Assembly (NCBI GenBank): GCA_937895785.1
Contig: CALBKW010000011.1
Span: 1 to 34,764, forward strand
Source of the DNA: an uncultured Candidatus Melainabacteria bacterium
GTDB lineage: Bacteria > Cyanobacteriota > Vampirovibrionia > Gastranaerophilales > Gastranaerophilaceae
DNA length: 34,764 bases
Reading direction: 5' to 3'
Part shown: positions 31,514 through 34,764 of the stretch, in pieces
How positions within the stretch are numbered: position 1 is the stretch's first letter
Layout of the letters: each line of letters starts with the position of its first letter
Notes under the pieces: generated by a model
Database searches by the model: none
Told to the model about the DNA's origin: nothing
What the model saw: the letters and a program-made list of their open reading frames with translations, nothing else
Position numbers and translations under genes: made by a program

Positions 31514-32257
31514 ATGCAAAGACGTCAGAAAAATTTATTAGGTTATAACATAGATTTATTTAGTGTAGATGAAGCTTTGGAATATTCAAATAGTTTAATT
31601 GATAGTGCCAAAAGCTCTCATATCGTAACAATTAATCCTGAGATTATTGAGTATGCTAACAAGCATGAAGATTTTGCCAAGATTTTGAAAGAAGCAGAAT
31701 TGGTAATTCCAGACGGTATTGGGATTAAAATCGGTTTAAAAATTAATGGAGAAAATGTCGAAAGAATTACTGGAATTGGATTTGCTCATTCTTTGTTAGA
31801 AAATGCGCAAAAAAATAATATTCCTGTTGCTCTTGTTGGGGCAAAACCTCACGTAATTGAAAAAGCTTATGAAAATTTAAAGCAAGAAATGCCCGAATTG
31901 AATATTGTTTATAAGCATGATGGTTACTTTAGAGATTGCAAGCAAGAAGTTATTGATGGAATCAAAAATTCATCTCCAAAATTATTGTTGGTAGCTTTAG
32001 GCGCTCCAATGCAAGAAGAATTTATATATGAATTAAAATCAATTCTTCCATCAACCTTGATGATAGGAATTGGCGGAAGTTTTGATGTGTGGGCTGGAGA
32101 AGTTCAAAGGGCTCCAGAAATTTGGCAAAAGTTAGGATTAGAATGGTTGTATCGAACTATTAAGCAACCAGAAAGATTTAAAAGAATTTTTCCGACTTTG
32201 CCACTTTTCGTGTATAATGTAATTAAAGAAAAGTTTACAAAGAAAGAGGTATTATAA
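31514..32257 (+). CDS. WecG/TagA/CpsF-family N-acetylmannosaminyl-type glycosyltransferase
   Basis: The 247-aa protein is a GT26 enzyme. Family features are HIVTINPEIIEYA (Thr39, Asn41), the catalytic-base Asp67 in VIPDGIGIKIG, and ERITGIGFAHSLL. VALGAPMQEEF and IGIGGSFDVWAGEVQRAPEI are also conserved. It ends LGLEWLYRTIKQPERFKRIF, the C-terminal appendage that binds membrane and substrate. Members add N-acetylmannosamine or a similar sugar to a lipid-linked GlcNAc for wall teichoic acid, enterobacterial common antigen or capsule. In this Gram-negative-like setting a surface polysaccharide is most likely. It is the first gene of a run with the transketolase half-gene (1-nt gap). Confidence 0.92.
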   Translation: MQRRQKNLLGYNIDLFSVDEALEYSNSLIDSAKSSHIVTINPEIIEYANKHEDFAKILKEAELVIPDGIGIKIGLKINGENVERITGIGFAHSLLENAQKNNIPVALVGAKPHVIEKAYENLKQEMPELNIVYKHDGYFRDCKQEVIDGIKNSSPKLLLVALGAPMQEEFIYELKSILPSTLMIGIGGSFDVWAGEVQRAPEIWQKLGLEWLYRTIKQPERFKRIFPTLPLFVYNVIKEKFTKKEVL

Positions 32258-32258
32258 A

Positions 32259-33089
32259 ATGTTAGATCAAAAAGACGTTGAACAACTACAAGAAATGTGC
32301 AAACAAAACAGACGTAACGTTATCAAGATGGCTAACCATGCTAAATCTGGTCACATCGGTGGTGCATTTTCTGCAGTTGAAATTTTAACAACACTTTACC
32401 AAAAAGTTATGAATGTTGACCCAGCTTGGGATAAATCAGCAGATTTTGCAAACCGTGACAGATTCATCTTGTCAAAAGGTCACGCTTCTGCAATTCTTTA
32501 CTCTGTATTATCTCAAAAAGGATTTATTCCACAAGAAGAATTAATGACATTCCGTATTTTCGGTTCACGTCTTCAAGGTCACCCAAACACTCATATTCCA
32601 GGTGTTGAAGTTGCAACAGGTTCATTAGGTCAAGGCTTGTCAATGGGTGTTGGTATGGCTATGGGCTTAAAATTAGACAAAAACCCAGCTCACGTATTTG
32701 TTTACTTAGGTGATGGTGAGTTACAAGAAGGTTCTTGTTGGGAAGCATTTATGCATGCTCCACATCAAAAATTAAACAACATTACAGCTATTATTGACAG
32801 AAACATGTTACAAATTGACGGTGATGTTGAAAAAGTTAAAGCGTTAGAACCATTAGCAGACAAATTAAAAGCATTTAACTGGAATGTTGTAGAAATCGAT
32901 GGTCATGACTTAAATCAAGTTTATGATGCATTGATGAATGCTAAAAACAACAATTCTGACAAACCAACTGCAATTATTGCTCACACAACAAAAGGTAAAG
33001 GTGTTTCATTTATGGAAAACCAAGCTGGTTGGCACGGTAAAGCTCCAAATGATGAAGAAGCAGAAAAAGCATTAGCAGAACTTGCATAA
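32259..33089 (+). CDS. transketolase, N-terminal (ThDP-binding) subunit of split type
   Basis: The 276-aa protein covers only the N-terminal transketolase domain. Motifs are GHIGGAFSAVEILTTLY, FILSKGHASAILY and GSLGQGLSMGVGMAMG. The ThDP/Mg motif is GDGELQEGSCWEAF (from 151) through Asn182. It would pair with a separate C-terminal subunit to form active transketolase in the pentose phosphate pathway. Split transketolases are known in archaea and some bacteria, where the two genes are normally adjacent. Here the next gene is a deaminase, and no C-terminal half lies in the window. AAGAGG before the ATG is a good ribosome site. Confidence 0.93.
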   Translation: MLDQKDVEQLQEMCKQNRRNVIKMANHAKSGHIGGAFSAVEILTTLYQKVMNVDPAWDKSADFANRDRFILSKGHASAILYSVLSQKGFIPQEELMTFRIFGSRLQGHPNTHIPGVEVATGSLGQGLSMGVGMAMGLKLDKNPAHVFVYLGDGELQEGSCWEAFMHAPHQKLNNITAIIDRNMLQIDGDVEKVKALEPLADKLKAFNWNVVEIDGHDLNQVYDALMNAKNNNSDKPTAIIAHTTKGKGVSFMENQAGWHGKAPNDEEAEKALAELA

Positions 33090-33100
33090 GGAGTTTTAAA

Positions 33101-33601
33101 ATGGCAGTTACAGAATTAGATAAACAAAGAATTTTAGAAGTTCACAAAAAAACAGCAAAAGCTATCGAAAGTGGCAAAGGTCCATTCTTTGCAAGTGTAT
33201 ATGATGAAAAGGGTAATATTGTTGCAGAAGCTGCAAACTCAGTAGTTGAAGACAAATGCCCAGTATATCACGCAGAAGTAAATGCTGTTAGAGCAACTTG
33301 TAAAGCTCTAAACACTTACGATTTAGCACCATATAATTTATCAATCTACGTGAATGCAGAACCTTGCATTATGTGTGTTGGCGCAATTATGTGGTCTGGT
33401 ATCAAACACGTTTACTATGGTGTTCCATCAAAACGTGTTGAAGAAATTACAGGTTTTGACGAAGGCTTCAAACCAAACTGGCATGAAGAATTTGCAAAAC
33501 GTGGTATTACTGTAGAAGGTAATATCGAAGTTGAAGCAGGCGAAAAAGTGCTAGCAGATTATGTAAACAGCGGTAAAGAAGTTTACAAACCATCAAGATA
33601 A
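33101..33601 (+). CDS. zinc-dependent nucleoside/guanine deaminase
   Basis: The 166-aa protein belongs to the cytidine deaminase-like fold. Zinc ligands and the catalytic Glu are His57-Ala-Glu59 and Cys89, Cys92 in EPCIMC. The closing region, GFDEGFKPNWHEEFA, resembles guanine deaminase GuaD of Bacillus more than tRNA-specific TadA. It probably deaminates guanine or a related base or nucleoside in purine salvage. It follows the transketolase half by 11 nt with GGAG in the gap, and the pair seem cotranscribed. Exact substrate is uncertain. Confidence 0.87.
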   Translation: MAVTELDKQRILEVHKKTAKAIESGKGPFFASVYDEKGNIVAEAANSVVEDKCPVYHAEVNAVRATCKALNTYDLAPYNLSIYVNAEPCIMCVGAIMWSGIKHVYYGVPSKRVEEITGFDEGFKPNWHEEFAKRGITVEGNIEVEAGEKVLADYVNSGKEVYKPSR

Positions 33602-33628
33602 GGGTTAATCTGAATATTTATTTTAAGT

Positions 33629-33662
33629 AAGGCGCACGATACATTTGTATCGTGCGCCTTTA
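33629..33662. terminator. bidirectional terminator after the deaminase gene
   Basis: Fourteen-bp arms AAGGCGCACGATAC (33629-33642) and its complement (33647-33660) flank ATTT, between convergent genes. A short T-run follows on the plus side. Confidence 0.9.
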
Positions 33663-33682
33663 TTTAGTTAAACCTATAATAA

Positions 33683-34228
33683 CTACTTAATCAAAGCTTG
33701 AACTTCTTTAAAGTTAGGGTGTTTAGATGTTTTTAGTAATTCAAATAGGACAATTTCTGTATCGGCAATTTTTGCACCGTTTTGACGCATTAAACGAATT
33801 GCGTTTTTAAAATTATCTTTCTTTCTGCTTGCGCAAGCATCTTTTACAACATAAACTTCATAACCTGCTTCAAGTAAATCGGCAACGGTTTGATGTACAC
33901 AGATATGAGCCTCAATACCGCCAATGATTATTTGTTTTTTGCCATAAGCTTTTAATTTTTCTGCAAATCCTTCATCTTTAAGTACCGAGAAGGCTGTTTT
34001 TTCAAAAACTTCTGTTGTGTCTTTGATGTGTTCTGATAAGTAATCAACAGTTTTGCCAAGTCCTTTTGGGTATTGTTCTGTAATAATTGTTGGAATACCT
34101 AAAATGTTTGCAGTTTTAAGCAAAATGTTTGATTGTTTTACAACTGTATTTTTTTCAAGCATAGCTACTAACTTTTCTTGTACATCGATAAGTAAAAGCA
34201 AGCAGTCATTTTGATTTAATGTGTTCAT
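33683..34228 (-). CDS. isochorismatase-family cysteine hydrolase
   Basis: The 181-aa protein has the family triad: Asp15 in LLLLIDVQEKL, Lys77 in FEKTAFS and Cys110 in GIEAHICVHQT. The cis-peptide segment IIIGGIEAHICV is typical. Members include nicotinamidases, N-carbamoylsarcosine amidases and isochorismate hydrolases. The C-H-V-Q-T context and length match the YcaC/unknown-hydrolase subgroup. Metal-binding His residues of nicotinamidase are not visible, so nicotinamidase is unlikely. AGGAG lies before the ATG. It follows the metY-like gene by 9 nt on the same strand. Confidence 0.88.
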   Translation of the reverse strand: MNTLNQNDCLLLLIDVQEKLVAMLEKNTVVKQSNILLKTANILGIPTIITEQYPKGLGKTVDYLSEHIKDTTEVFEKTAFSVLKDEGFAEKLKAYGKKQIIIGGIEAHICVHQTVADLLEAGYEVYVVKDACASRKKDNFKNAIRLMRQNGAKIADTEIVLFELLKTSKHPNFKEVQALIK

Positions 34229-34237
34229 TTTATTCTC

Positions 34238-34764
34238 CTATTTTTGTGAAAATTTTAAAGCATTGTCTAAATCTTGAATAATATCATCAACATCTTCCAA
34301 ACCAACAGAAAGTCGCATGAAGTCTGTGCCAATACCGCATTCTTCCATCTGTTCATCTGTAAGTTGTCTGTGTGTTGTCAGGGCTGGATATGTGATGATT
34401 GTACGAGAATCACCGATATTTGTTGCATGAATTGGTAAAGTTAAGTGTTCAATGAACTTTACCCCAGCACTTTTACCGTTTTTAATTCCGAAACTTACAA
34501 TTGAAGAACAACCTTTTGGCATATATTTTAATGCTAATTTGTGATAAGCACTGCTTTCTAGCATTGGATAATTAACCCAAGTTACAGCAGGATGATTTTC
34601 TAAAAAAGTTGCAACTTTTAATGCTGTTTGAGAAAGTCTTTCCATTCTTAAAGAAAGCGTTTCAAGTCCTTGCATAATTAAAAATGAGTTCATAGGACTT
34701 AGGCAAGTGCCTAAATCTCTAATCATTTGTGCTCGAGCTTTTACGATATAAGCCATTTTTCCGA
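34238..34764 (-). CDS. O-acetylhomoserine sulfhydrylase-type PLP enzyme, N-terminus outside the window
   Basis: The frame is open through the window edge (reading G-K before MAYIVKARAQMIRDLG), so this is the C-terminal part (about 175 aa) of a longer gene. Segments match O-acetylhomoserine (thiol)-lyase MetY: CLSPMNSFLIMQGLETLSLR, then MERLSQTALKVATFLE, HPAVTWVNYP, THRQLTDEQM and RLSVGLEDVDDIIQDLDNAL. These include the substrate-carboxylate Arg in RLSVG. It uses sulfide and O-acetylhomoserine to make homocysteine. The PLP lysine lies upstream, outside the window. Cystathionine gamma-synthase-type relatives are possible but the LETL-x-x-R and long insertion favour MetY. Confidence 0.87.
   Translation of the reverse strand, partial: GKMAYIVKARAQMIRDLGTCLSPMNSFLIMQGLETLSLRMERLSQTALKVATFLENHPAVTWVNYPMLESSAYHKLALKYMPKGCSSIVSFGIKNGKSAGVKFIEHLTLPIHATNIGDSRTIITYPALTTHRQLTDEQMEECGIGTDFMRLSVGLEDVDDIIQDLDNALKFSQK

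Noticed and set aside
1..34764. tRNA, rRNA, CRISPR array, transposase or prophage genes
   Set aside because: None was recognised on reading the intergenic regions and frames; genes and dispersed repeats account for the window.

Overview
The window looks like a piece of chromosome from a low-GC, Gram-negative-type, non-photosynthetic bacterium. My best guess is the gut Vampirovibrionia/Melainabacteria (Gastranaerophilales). This is an inference from the AT-rich sequence, a GT9 heptosyltransferase-like gene, and two prepilin-like proteins with an A|FTLAE processing site and a 'GIIGVV.ALTIPNL' stem. No phage, IS element, CRISPR array, tRNA or rRNA was seen. Most genes are ordinary core or metabolic genes in short operons, often separated by strong bidirectional hairpins.

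Layout. 1-2944: partial alpha-glucan phosphorylase and a GT9 glycosyltransferase (both -), then an L,D-transpeptidase that lacks a signal peptide (+). 3031-9023: chaperone block, with groS-groL (-) divergent from grpE-dnaJ (+) without dnaK; dnaJ is coupled to an exported beta-propeller protein and followed by an O-methyltransferase. 9147-11292: der (-) and mazG (+), divergent. 11397-17503: prepilin-like protein 1, a DUF262-like/winged-helix pair (-), a soluble PAS-GAF histidine kinase (+) that starts inside a 21-bp palindrome, a HEAT-repeat protein and a secreted Pro/Tyr-rich protein. 17589-25674: U32 peptidase-family protein overlapping yqeG, prepilin-like protein 2, a standalone AICAR-transformylase domain protein, an Fsr-like MFS transporter, alr, a compact lipoamide dehydrogenase and lipA. 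25678-28489: trkA-trkH potassium uptake operon (-). 28724-34764: fusA, a secreted Lys/Ala-rich protein (-), a TagA/WecG glycosyltransferase, the N-terminal half of a split transketolase, a nucleoside deaminase, an isochorismatase-family hydrolase (-) and a partial metY-like gene (-).

The clearest genome-level signal is recurrent promoter/start geometry. Seven genes (grpE, der, the histidine kinase, U32, alr, trkA, tagA/wecG) have a -10-like hexamer ending 5-7 nt before the ATG and no Shine-Dalgarno sequence at that ATG. Other genes in the window have clear SD sites. This suggests frequent leaderless mRNAs beside SD-led ones. Other points of interest are the AICAR transformylase with its K-H catalytic pair changed to K-V, the DUF262-like/winged-helix pair next to an orphan kinase, the dispersed palindromes (one read into a prepilin leader), the secreted polycation, and the split transketolase without an adjacent partner.
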